From Theocolax elegans (Eukaryota; Arthropoda; Insecta; Hymenoptera; Cerocephalidae), in contig CM047426.1 in assembly GCA_026168455.1 (NCBI GenBank), forward strand, positions 48,679,589-48,743,588: a DNA stretch of 64,000 nt. The letters are read 5' to 3'. The notes beneath the pieces are model-generated. The model was not told the DNA's origin, did no database searches, and saw nothing but the letters and a program-made list of their open reading frames with translations. This document shows, in pieces, positions 45,906 through 55,998 of the stretch (the first letter of the stretch is position 1; each line of letters starts with the position of its first letter). The translations under genes and the position numbers were made by a program.

Positions 45906-48162
45906 TTAATTTACCCGTGGGCTGCTCGACTCCACCGGTTGTTGGCGTCGAGCATCCTGGGAGTTTAAAGAATCTCCGTGATTTTGATCATCGAATGAAA
46001 CGCGATTAATTGATCGGTCCCGCGAGTCGTTACTTCTATTATAACTAAAGTCATCGTTGTATCTTCTACCCATTTGACCTCTATTTTTTGTTTGAGTTTC
46101 TGTAATTATTACGCTCATTCCTCGAGTTCCCGTTATTGTAATTTCTGTTAAAATTTCTAGAATCATCAAACGATCCTTCGTACCGCTTATCAGAAAAGTT
46201 TCGATTTCGGGAAGCATAATTCGTTACATTATTATTATTATTACTATTACGACCATGATTTGAACGGTTGTTATAATTTATAGAATTTTGTAAGTTATAA
46301 TTCCTATTACGTTTCATATTATCGCGAGAAAAGTTGGATCTTCTTACATCACGAGGTGTTTCGGAATACATTTGCGTCATCGGCAGTACTGGGTACGGCG
46401 CGTAAACTACCGGAGTTGGATTAACTTGCTGAGTCGGGATTACCGATTGTTCTATTTTTTCTTTGCTGATTCGGCCGCTTTTTACCGCGTTTTGTAAAGA
46501 ATAACATTGCTCGAAACTGTGACCGACGATGTGGCAATATTCACATAATTTATTTTCGTAAATTCTCCTGTGACAATTTTGGGCGGTATGTCCACTAACT
46601 CTATATTCGCTGCAAATTTCTTCTGCAGGTGCTCTGTGGATTTTCGCGGAATCTTGGGCTTGATTAGAAACATTTAACGAGGCCACGTGAGATACTAGGT
46701 TTTTAAGGATATTTTCAAATTGAGCGACACTATTAACTGTTTGATTTTCGTATTCAGCGCGACGTGCTCCCGTTTTTTGTTCAAAATTTACGGCTTCAGC
46801 TATCGCATTACGTAAATCGGCCGGGTTTCGTGAGCGTACTTGGTGTTGTATTTCTCCGACAAGACCGAACAAAAATTGATCTAACGCTTCCCGATCAGCT
46901 TGTGTTTTATACGTGAATCTTTCGAAATCGTGCAAGCTACTATTTGCGTCATAGATATTTAATAGACGGTTATGCAACGTTTGTACACGAAGCCCGTAAT
47001 CTCCTACTCCTTCGCCCGGACTTTGACGAATAACCTTTAACTCAGCTAAAACCTTGTCTGCTCCTCCAATATTGCTATATTGCATATTAAGGTCAGCTAA
47101 CAGACCTTCGATCGCATGATATTGAGTCAATCGCGTAGTGTAACCATCAGCAGCTCGTCCCCGGAATTTAGTTGCTAAGGAATTTAATACCCACCGTTCT
47201 GATTGAGGGCCAAATTCACGTACTACATCTCGAACTGCTCGACAAAATAATGCTAACATGTCGGGGTTCCCATCATATGTCGGTATTGTACCTATAGCCT
47301 GATGTAAGGAAAACGTCCAATAAGAGTCTTTCGTTTTTTCATTCCGTGTATTATGGCTTGAATTATGCATATTCATTACGCAGTTGTCAAATTCCCGTTT
47401 TAAATATTTATCCGTATTAAATTCGTAACCGCCTACATTTTGACCAATAATGTCATTACACACGTCCACGGTATTTAGACTAGAGGAACGATATTTATTA
47501 TAATTGCTAAAATCAAAATGGCCGCAAGAACTAGACGAATTACCTTGATCTGAGATGGCTACTGGTGAACGAAAAATTACTGAGTTTTGCGCGATTGATA
47601 TGCCGGAATCATTTACAGTTTCACTTTTCTCGCCCGTTTCTTTAATGACTGGGGTGCTCGCGTACTTTAATTCATATTTAGAGGAGTCTTGTGCGTCATA
47701 ATTCCTCTTTGTATTATTTAAGGTAGCTTCGACGGCAGCTCGAGCTATAATCTTTGCTTGCGCGTTTTCCCGTTCGATTTTCTCAATATGTTGTAACTCT
47801 TTCAGGCGTTTAATTGAATTTTCTACACGAACCTTTGTACGCTGGAGTAATTGTAAATCTTCCGGGGGAAAAATTTTTGAGTCAAATACCTCGATACTTT
47901 TCATTTTATTTAAAGCATATTGTAACGTATCTATACTAGAACCAGCGAGAGCCACATCGGCGGCGGTAAGTGCATAACGTAAGTCCACGTAAGGTTTATT
48001 TTTCGGCGTAATAGGGATATTTATATCGGCAGCGATACTTGGTACGCTGGGCATAATTTCGCCAATAGGCGTAACAACCGGCTCCTTAACCTTCTTTGAG
48101 GAATCGTCTTTCGAAGTATTACCGAAAAGACTAATTTTAAACTCGTTTTCTCTGTTTGCCAT
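45906..48162 (-). pseudogene. gag: Gypsy-A gag, one frameshift
   Basis: The main frame runs 48,162-46,081 (693 codons). The N-terminal region (residues 110-170) is rich in charged heptads (coiled coil). The middle, around IGTIPTYDGNPDMLALFCRA, matches the capsid-like domain of Gypsy Gag. Two zinc knuckles follow: the first has lost one cysteine (CSEYRVSGHTAQNC), the second, CEYCHIVGHSFEQC, is intact. The C-terminus is Asn/Arg-rich and probably binds RNA. Near 46,085-46,200 an indel moves the reading to another frame that continues to 45,906 (ending SSSPRVN) and overlaps the start of pol. The start ATG is 0.5 kb inside the 5' LTR, a normal leader length. Confidence 0.85.
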
Positions 48163-48227
48163 TTTATAATATCTTACCTTTACAAATTCGATATAGCGGA
48201 ACTATTTACGCGTTTGCAAGCTTTGGG

Positions 48228-48258
<31 letters not shown>

Positions 48259-48663
48259 TTTTTATAAATAAAGCAAAGTATCATGCAGTAATAGTTGGAA
48301 TCCGTATATTGTAAAATAGTTGGAATTAAATAAAAAATGTAAACTCAATTATTATGATTTAACAGGTTTAGCAATAAAAGCGAGTTTTAAATCTCGATAA
48401 ATATAATTTTGTGATCAAAAAATGTCTTGTGCTCTTAGCAGTCAGTATTAAGTAACTAAAGACAAACCAGATATTTATATTACAAAATCACGGAAGGCTT
48501 CCAGCGGACGCGAATCCCCTCGAAGGACAGAAATAATCAGACAAGTAAAACTTTACTTACCATAATAATCCAGCGATGGTAGCTAATGTTGTCGGATACA
48601 CCCTTCCTTCCTTCAAACGATACACCCCACACTTAGCACCACTTTTTATATAATATTATTATA
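48163..48663 (-). promoter_or_regulatory. Gypsy-A leader with candidate primer-binding site
   Basis: The untranslated leader between 5' LTR and gag. On the minus strand TGGTGCTAAGTGTGGGG (48,641-48,625) begins with the TGG expected to pair with a tRNA 3' CCA. It resembles, with mostly C/T differences, a tRNA-Lys primer site used by some insect Gypsy elements. It stands 22 bp from the LTR edge, farther than usual, so the call is tentative. A (TA)n run is at 48,238-48,258. Confidence 0.4.
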
Positions 48664-49418
48664 TGTTACGAGTGAAGGGTCAGTATTTCCGGATTCTAGC
48701 GGGTAACCGTTGGCTCACTCGGACGAAACCTAGTGAGCTTAGGCGAAGGAGGATTGGGATGAATGAACGGTAGGACTCAGATGTAAATTGAATACTGGAT
48801 TTATTCGATACTTTAGGTACGAAAGAGAGATGCTAAGTTACTAGGTGCAACGACGAGTCCGGTCTATTCTCAATGGGTTAATTGGCGTATTGGCTAGTTG
48901 GTTGGCTGATTGGCTGATTAGCGGTTGAAGATGATTGAATGGTTGGATGATGATTGTAGTGGATCGCCGGTCACGCTGGAGTCTTCGTGTTAATGGGAGT
49001 GGAACTCTGTCCCAAATCTAGGGAGGGATCGTTCCTTCGTTCGTCGTCTGATTAAGCGTGGCAAGAGGGTAAGAGTGCTAAGAGAGGGCCTCCGTGGGCG
49101 AATCACCCCTTCTTATAGCCTCGTTGTGTGACATCCCCTCTTTCGATAATTATTGGTGGGAGCTTAATTTCCACGTGTTGCACCTAGTATCTATGTGAAT
49201 TTTGTCAAAGTGTAGATATGATTTTTTCGCGGGTGCTGACGCTGAGAGACAGCGCTTCTTCGCGAGAACGCTCGAGAACTGGCGTGAGCGGATGTAACAT
49301 ATCATATTACGCTTCGTGTCTTAACTTCAGAATGCTTTCTTATTCTACTTTATATTTTGGGCATTTATAAAACTAATTATCTATTAATATAATAATCAAT
49401 ATGTTACCACTCCTAACA
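48664..49418 (-). repeat. 5' LTR of Gypsy-A
   Basis: 755 bp, TGTTACGAGTG to CACTCCTAACA on the + strand. It differs from the other LTR at ten positions that I could see, without indels. Confidence 0.95.
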
Positions 49419-50008
49419 GTCGGACGTTTTCAAATTTGTCAAATTTTGAAATTGTTCAAATTTTTTAAATTTTTCAAATTTTTCAGATTTTTCAAATTTG
49501 TCAAATTTTTCAAATTGTTCAAATATTTTAAATTTTTCAAATTTTTCACATTTGTCAAATTTTTTCAAAATTTTTAAGTTTTTCAAAACTCAAATTTTTC
49601 AGATTATCAAATTGGTCAAAGTTTTCAGATTTTTCAAATTTGTCAAATTTTTCAGATTTTTCAAATTTGTCAAATTTTTCAGATTTATAAATTTGTCAAA
49701 TTTTTCAAATTGTTCAAATATTTTAAATTTTTCAAATTTTTCACATTTGTCAAATTTTTTCAAAATTTTTAAATTTTTCAAAACTCAAATTTTTCAGATT
49801 ATCAAATTGGTCAAATTTTTCAAATTTATCAAATTTTTCTAACTTTTCAGAATTTTTCAAATTTATCAAAATTTTTGAATTTTTTTAAAATTTTTGAATT
49901 TTTACAAAATTTTTGAATTTTTTCAAAATTTTTGAATTTTTTCAAAATTTTTGAATTTTTTCAAAATTTTTGAATTTTTTCAAAATTTTTGAATTTGTCA
50001 TATTTTTA
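49419..50008. repeat. satellite array, right part
   Basis: This resumes the array cut at 26,280, starting with the duplicated GTCGG and continuing GGACGTTTTCAAATTTG. It contains a roughly 190-bp internal duplication (49,498-49,615 and 49,690-49,805) and ends in six near-perfect units of TTTTTCAAAATTTTTGAATT. It joins a Gypsy fragment directly at about 50,008. Confidence 0.9.
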
Positions 50009-50874
50009 GCGCGCAGATTTCCCGGACTGTTCGGGAACGCGAACAGGAGCGGTTGAAAAGGATCGTTCCCGTTCCTGCCCCACGTAAGACCCAATCAGAT
50101 ACCTCAATTACAGCGGAGCGCTGTAAGGAGAGCTCGGCGATAGAAGAGTCGTCGGATGTGCCGACGACATCGGCTGAGCACGAGAGATCTAGCAGTTGTA
50201 TTAGCCCGAATTTAGTAGGATCGACAGAAAGGTCGGATCAACACCAAATAGTAGCCGCTACTAGAGACCAGGACGATAGGATCGGAGGTGAAGTCCCTCC
50301 GAGTGAGAAGGAAACTCGTTGGTGGGTCCAAGTAGGCATTGCTGGCTACCGCGTACGCGCCTTTTTCGAAACTGGAGCATCGCGCACGGTAATGGTTTCG
50401 ATAGGTCTACAATTGGCCACGGCCTGCGGCTGTCCACTCATCCCGAGCAATGGAAGAAAATCGAAAGTGCCAGGAAACCAGACGGTGGTGATCGCTGGTT
50501 ACGTAGACCTGCCTTTCGGGGTTGCCGAGATAAAGCGAGATATTCGCGTAGCCGTACTTCCAGACGATCATATCGAATGTTACGTCGGAGCGGACTTCAT
50601 CCGTGGATTTGGCGCAGTTTTGGATCCGAACCAGAATAAACTTTGGGTCAAAGCGGTCAACAAGACCGTCGACGTGGAAGTAGCAAGCATATCGCGAATC
50701 AATGTATTTGAAATAGCATCAATCGGATTAGCAGACTTATTGCCAGAGGAGCAAGAAAGACTGAAAACACTGGCTGACCGATACCTGCGTACAACGAGGA
50801 GGCCGTTGGGATGTACATCTCTGATTGAGCACGCGATCGACGTGGGAAATATTATCCCGTCTCTAAGCGAATAG
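50009..50874 (+). pseudogene. pol: Gypsy-B: gag end and aspartic protease
   Basis: A different Gypsy lineage from Gypsy-A: G+C-richer and without similarity in the linker regions. Reading starts at the satellite edge with a charged helix (REREQERLKRI), so the 5' part is lost. The protease is seen as VRAFFETGASRTVM near 50,360, with ETG in place of the usual DTG, then VVIAGYVDLPFGV and CYVGADFIRGFGAVLD. A frame change at about 50,875 separates it from the reverse transcriptase. Confidence 0.8.
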
Positions 50875-51568
50875 AGGAAGAGATGCACACCCAGGAGTGA
50901 TTGAGCCGTCGACCAGTGGGTGGTCAAGCCCCGTAGTGATGGTCCGTAAACCTAACGGAAAGTATTGGTTCTGTATTGACTATCGTAAGGTCAATGCAGT
51001 ATCGAAAACCGATGCTTACCCGCTGCCTAACATGGACGGCATACTACGGAAGCTTAAAAACGCGAGTTACATTAGTACGCTAGACTTGAGTGGCGCGTAC
51101 CACCAGATACCGCTAAGACCAGAGTCAGCGGCTATAACCGCGTTCACAGTACCTGGGTTAGGCTTATTTCAATTTAAAAAGATACCTTATGGCCTATCCC
51201 AGGCGAGAGCCATGTTCTAAAGGTTAGTGGACAAAATCATAGGGCCTGAGCTCGAACCCTACGCATTTTCGTACCTCGGTGATATAATCATCGCCACAGA
51301 GACTTTTGAGGAACACGAAAAGTGGCTAAAGTATGTCCTGAAGAGAATCAACGAGGCTAGTCTCTCAGTGAATCGGGATAAAAGTGTAGTTGGACGTACT
51401 GAGGTGAGATATCTCGGAGTGCTGGTGAATCGCGATCGAATCAGACCAGACCCCAAAAAAATCGAGCCGATCATCAATTATCCGGCGCCCAAGTATCTAA
51501 AACAACTTAGAAGATTCCTTGGTATGGGTTCGTGGTACCGGAAATTCTTACGAGACTTTGCTACCTAG
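50875..51568 (+). pseudogene. pol: Gypsy-B: reverse transcriptase
   Basis: Motifs: SGWSSPVVMVRKPNGKYWFC, DYRKVNAVS, STLDLSGAYHQIP (first palm Asp) and FKKIPYGLSQARAMF. A TAA (51,218) follows, then the palm box YLGDIIIA, where the first Asp of YLDD is Gly. GMGSWYRKFLRDFAT ends at a TAG (51,566). Apart from the two stops the frame is continuous to RNase H. The altered catalytic residue shows this copy is dead. Confidence 0.85.
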
Positions 51569-52447
51569 GCCGGGCCGCTGATAAGGCTTACCAAGAAGGA
51601 CCGTAAGTTTGAATGGCTTGAGGAGCAGCAACAGGCATTCGATCAGATTAAAGCGCTGATCGCAACTGCTTCCGTCCTAATGAGGCCGAAGTTCGACGTG
51701 CAGTTTGTTATACAGACGGATGCAAGCGACACTGGCATTGGTGCAGTACTTCTCCAGGTGATTAATGGAGAAGAGGCAGTACTGGAATTCGCCAGTAGGA
51801 CGTTAAACCAGGCCGAACGCAATTATAGCGTTACGGAACGAGAGTGCCTGGCGGTTATATGGGCGATTGACAAATATAGACCTTATATAGAAGGCTACCA
51901 TTTTCGCGTTATAACCGACCACAGTAGCTTACGTTGGCTGCGTAGCTTACACAGCCCAATGGGTAGATTAGCGCGATGGGCACTAGAGTTGCAGGGTCAC
52001 AGTTTTGATGTGGAGCACCAGAAGGGCGCCCTAAACTACGTACCCGACGCGCTATCGCGGATGAGCGAGGAGGAGGCCCTCGCCATCGACGCAATATTTT
52101 GGGTAGAGGATTCCCAAGACGAGTGGTTTCAGAATTGGTTGCAACGAGTAAAGTCTAGTCCAAGAAATTTCCCTCGTTGGAAGTGTGTCGGAGGACGACT
52201 ATACTTCCACAAGCCAAACAAGTTAATCGATGAAACACTCGGAGACGAGGACGCGTGGAAGTTAGTGATTCCAAAGGAACACCGAAAGACGGTCCTCGAA
52301 GAAAGCCACGACTCTCCTACATCTGGCCATGCCGAACGTGAGAAGACGTTTGCCAGTCTGGCTGAGTATTATTACTGGCCAGGTTATTATGCCGCTGTCT
52401 CATCTGTCAACAATGCAAGGTGGATCAGCGACCACCTGCAGGACTGA
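51569..52447 (+). pseudogene. pol: Gypsy-B: RNase H and start of integrase zinc finger
   Basis: RNase H: FVIQTDASDTGIGAVL, NYSVTERECLAVIWAI, VITDHSSLRWL and YVPDALSRMS. The following linker has GGRLYFHKP. The HHCC finger begins ESHDSPTSGHAEREKTF and YYYWPGY. A frame change near 52,400 then removes the cysteine pair from this frame; CQQC is found in the next frame. 52,026-53,057 is repeated in inverse orientation at 54,686-55,713. Confidence 0.85.
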
Positions 52448-53057
52448 TGGGAAAACGCACGGTCGAACGTCCCTGGCAAGTCGTGGCAGGGGATATCACC
52501 GAACCCTTTGTACGGAGCAAGGGCGGATACGAATACATCCTCGTATTCTTGGATCTATTCACCGGGTGGGCGGAGTGTGTACCAATTCGCAAAGCCAACG
52601 CGAAAACCATTCTCAAGGAGTTCAAAGAGAGAATAATTTTACGGTATGGTACTCCTGAGGTATTTCTGCCGGATAAGGGTACCGAATTCAAGAATAAGGC
52701 CGTCGACGAATACCTACATGAGGTGGGGATACATCATACCACCAATCCGCCATATTTTTCCCAAGCGAACCCGGCTGAACGTGTCAACCGAACGTTGAAA
52801 ACCAGGATTGTGGCTTTCATAGAGGAAAATCACAATACCAGGGACGAGAAATTACCGGAGCTTGTATTCTCGCTGAACAACACCGTACACGAATCAACGG
52901 GTACAACTCCGACAATGTTGAATTACGGACGACAGCCTATGCCTCCCGGTACCATCAAGAGGAACCAATACCGAGCCGGCATTGAAGTGGAGCAGTGCAC
53001 TAAAATAGGGCTGTTGCAAAAGCGACTTAAAAAGCTCAAAGAAGTAGATGAGTCTGC
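52405..53057 (+). pseudogene. pol: Gypsy-B: integrase, 3'-truncated
   Basis: The catalytic core is present: VVAGDITEPF, LPDKGTEFKN and NPAERVNRT (D, D, E), then PELVFSLNNTVHESTGTTP. The reading breaks at KEVDES, 53,057, where the sequence changes abruptly to A+T-rich DNA of another element. The inverse copy at 54,686 continues past this point, which shows that the break is a rearrangement breakpoint. Confidence 0.85.
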
Positions 53058-53998
53058 TTATAATAAAAATTATAATCATATAATATAGTATATGATTTTT
53101 TATCAAAATATTTTTTAAAATCCATATAATAATGCATTAATATTCAATAATAGCTAAGTATTCTTGTAGTTTTAAAAATTTTATTCCTCTTTTTATAAAG
53201 AAACTGATTCTTGAAGTTGATTTTCTGTTATTTTAGATAATACATGTATATTAAAAAAATATACTGAGTATTATATTAATAAAACCAGAAAAAAGTCATT
53301 ATAAACCTATTAAATATATATATTATTAAGATTATATTTATATAAATTGTATGATACCTGAAGAATACGGTATTAGAATTATAAAATAAGTAAAACTTTA
53401 AATCTAATAAGTGAAACTTTAAATGCATTTATCGCATTAATGGTTTTTTTTATCATTTTAGCTTACTTGCCGCAGGATATTTCAGAGCCAGGTTGATAAA
53501 TCACTTTGAAATTTTGGGAAAAATTTTAAAATATATATTTCTATGGACTTATGTTGCCCAATTTTCAAAAAGATAAGTTTTAGGTAAATGTTATGTACGT
53601 ATACGTACATAACATTCACTATTTTTCTTATTATTATCAACTTTTATATTTAATACATTGTTATTAATTTTTTTTTTCAGAAAAAGAAAAACATAAGTCT
53701 GTAAACATATGTTCCATGAACATTTTAAGACTTATTAGACATTAGAAGATGCATTCAGTGCTTCAATATCCTGCGGCAACTGTAAAAATTGATCAATTTT
53801 TTAATATCATTATAAGTTTAATAACCAGGATTAAAAATGCATAATAAACATTTTTCATATTGATAACTATAAAGTATAATGTATATATATTATGTAAAAA
53901 AAATAAATTTGTAAGAATTAAAAAAAAAATTTATTCTAATAATAATTGTTTATTTATTTAAAACATTTAACCCAGGCTTGACCCCTTAATGTAATCCG
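53058..53998 (-). mobile_element. TTAA-flanked DNA transposon, separated end piece
   Basis: A+T-rich, non-coding. Its upper edge, read on the minus strand, is TTAAGGGGTCAAGCCTGG (54,000-53,982), directly abutting the Gypsy-C RNase H fragment. The same terminal sequence in inverse orientation ends the piece at 57,885. A local inverse pair, TTGCCGCAGGATATT (53,467) and AATATCCTGCGGCAA (53,764), lies inside. Confidence 0.75.
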
Positions 53999-54505
53999 CA
54001 ACTTCGGCGTAGAATCGTGGTCAATAATAATTCTGAGTCACGCGTGCGAATGTCTTCTCCCTTCCGAGATGTCCAGCTGAAGGGTCATCGTGGCACTCTC
54101 TCAGAATAGAGTGACGATTCTCTATGGGTACGACGAGCTTCCATGCTTGCTCGTCATCCATCACTTCTTCCAGTTCTTTGTCGAGACGATAGATTTAGGG
54201 ATCCAGAGATCCTCAGTTGTTTGAGCCCAAGATATTGCTGCTATCGTAGGCTCGTCATCTTCATACATGCGAGATAGGGCATCGGGAACAGAGCTCATTT
54301 TCTGTGCTCGACGAGAAAGTGACGAGCTTGAAGCTCTTGAGCCCATCTGGCTAGTCGGCTGGTTGGATTTCTCATATTACACAACCAGCGAAGACTACTG
54401 TGATCCATTATCACTTTGAAGTGGTACCCTTTGATGTAAGGTCTGAACTTATTAATAGCCCAGACCACGGCCAAGCATTCCTCTCCGTAACGCTATAATT
54501 GTTCT
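53999..54505 (-). pseudogene. pol: Gypsy-C: RNase H fragment
   Basis: Related to Gypsy-B but diverged. In pieces the minus strand gives CLAVVWAINKFRPYIKGYHF, HSSLRWL, RLARWAQELQA and the finger start GHLGREKTFARV. Stops and shifts are frequent. It is joined without a spacer to the Gypsy-B copy at about 54,505, and stops at 53,999, exactly at the TTAA of the transposon. The rest of the same gene is at 57,886 on the other strand. Confidence 0.75.
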
Positions 54506-55713
54506 CTGATGCTGTGAGAATACGACTGCCTTTGGAGCCAGCTTAGCCGAAATACCTTGAGCTGTCGAGGATAAGACTGTATTCTTTTTCCACACCAGGT
54601 CTCCTACGGTGAAAGGTGTGTCCCTCCTTTTGGCGTTATAATAGCTGGCTTGTCGTTCATGTTGTTGATCTGAGCGTGCGCCTGCAGACTCATCTACTTC
54701 TTTGAGCTTTTTAAGTCGCTTTTGCAACAGCCCTATTTTAGTGCACTGCTCCACTTCAATGCCGGCTCGGTATTGGTTCCTCTTGATGGTACCGGGAGGC
54801 ATAGGCTGTCGTCCGTAATTCAACATTGCCGGAGTTGTACCCGTTGATTCGTGTACGGTGTTGTTCAGCGAGAATACAAGCTCCGGTAATTTCTCGTCCC
54901 TGGTATTGTGATTTTCCTCTATGAAAGCCACAATCCTGGTTTTCAACGTTCGGTTGACACGTTCAGCCGGGTTCGCTTGGGAAAAATATGGCGGATTGGT
55001 GGTATGATGTATCCCCACCTCATGTAGGTATTCGTCGACGGCCTTATTCTTGAATTCGGTACCCTTATCCGACAGAAATACCTCAGGAGTACCATACCGT
55101 AAAATTATTCTCTCTTTGAACTCCTTGAGAATGGTTTTCGCGTTGGCTTTGCGAATTGGTACACACTCCGCCCACCCGGTGAATAGATCCAAGAATACGA
55201 GGATGTATTCGTATCCGCCCTTGCTCCGTACAAAGGGTTCGGTGATATCCCCTGCCACGACTTGCCAGGGACGTTCGACCGTGCGTTTTCCCATCAGTCC
55301 TGCAGGTGGTCGCTGATCCACCTTGCATTGTTGACAGATGAGACAGCGGCATAATAACCTGGCCAGTAATAATACTCAGCCAGACTGGCAAACGTCTTCT
55401 CACGTTCGGCATGGCCAGATGTAGGAGAGTCGTGGCTTTCTTCGATGACCGTCTTTCGGTGTTCCTTTGGAATCACTAACTTCCACGCGTCCTCGTCTCC
55501 GAGTGTTTCATCGATTAACTTGTTTGGCTTGTGGAAGTATAGTCGTCCTCCGACACACTTCCAACGAGGGAAATTTCTTGGACTAGACTTTACTCGTTGC
55601 AACCAATTCTGAAACCACTCGTCTTGGGAATCCTCTACCCAAAATATTGCGTCGATGGCGAGGGCCTCCTCCTCGCTCATCCGCGATAGCGCGTCGGGTA
55701 CGTAGTTTAGGGC
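54506..55713 (-). pseudogene. pol: Gypsy-B inverted copy: RNase H end and integrase
   Basis: 54,686-55,713 is an inverse duplicate of 52,026-53,057; I see only about three base differences. 54,506-54,685 continues the integrase beyond the point where the first copy is cut (NAKRRDTPFTVGDLVW, then STAQGISAKLA), before the joint with Gypsy-C. The upper edge at 55,713 (in the KGALNYVPDALSR region) is abrupt. The open frame 55,294-55,803 extends past this edge into unrelated DNA. Confidence 0.9.
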
Positions 55714-55960
55714 GCAGTAAAAGAATGCAGTAAAAACAAATACTGTTTGACAGTTGTGTACAATATCTCTTTCTCTCTCTCTCTCACATGACAAGTCTTC
55801 CATAAGATTATTGATTTTTCGGATAGCCTTGTCACGTGATAGAGAAAGAGAGAGGCATATATAGTGTTACAGCTGTTAATGGAAGTGTGCACCAGCCACA
55901 CGTTTGTAGTTCAGTTTTGAGCTATTATAATATCAAGTAGAATTATATATCAATTATAAT

Positions 55961-55998
<38 letters not shown>

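Larger units (their letters stand above)
26281..49418 (-). mobile_element. 23.1-kb envelope-type Ty3/Gypsy LTR retroelement (Gypsy-A) with nested insertions
   Basis: Two 755-bp LTRs (26,281-27,035 and 48,664-49,418) bound the element. The 5 bases GTCGG precede the first LTR (26,276-26,280) and follow the second (49,419-49,423), and satellite DNA lies directly outside both, so these are the two ends of a single insertion. The element reads on the minus strand: 5' LTR, gag (48,162), pol (45,900-39,415), env (29,589-27,368), 3' LTR. Nested inside are a SINE (41,666-42,114), a 5.9-kb foldback element (33,423-39,365), mitochondrial DNA (30,185-31,190) and a palindrome (27,702-28,370). I count ten base differences and no indel between the LTRs (about 98.7% identity), although pol has four stops. 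The gene order is that of insect errantiviruses. Confidence 0.9.
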
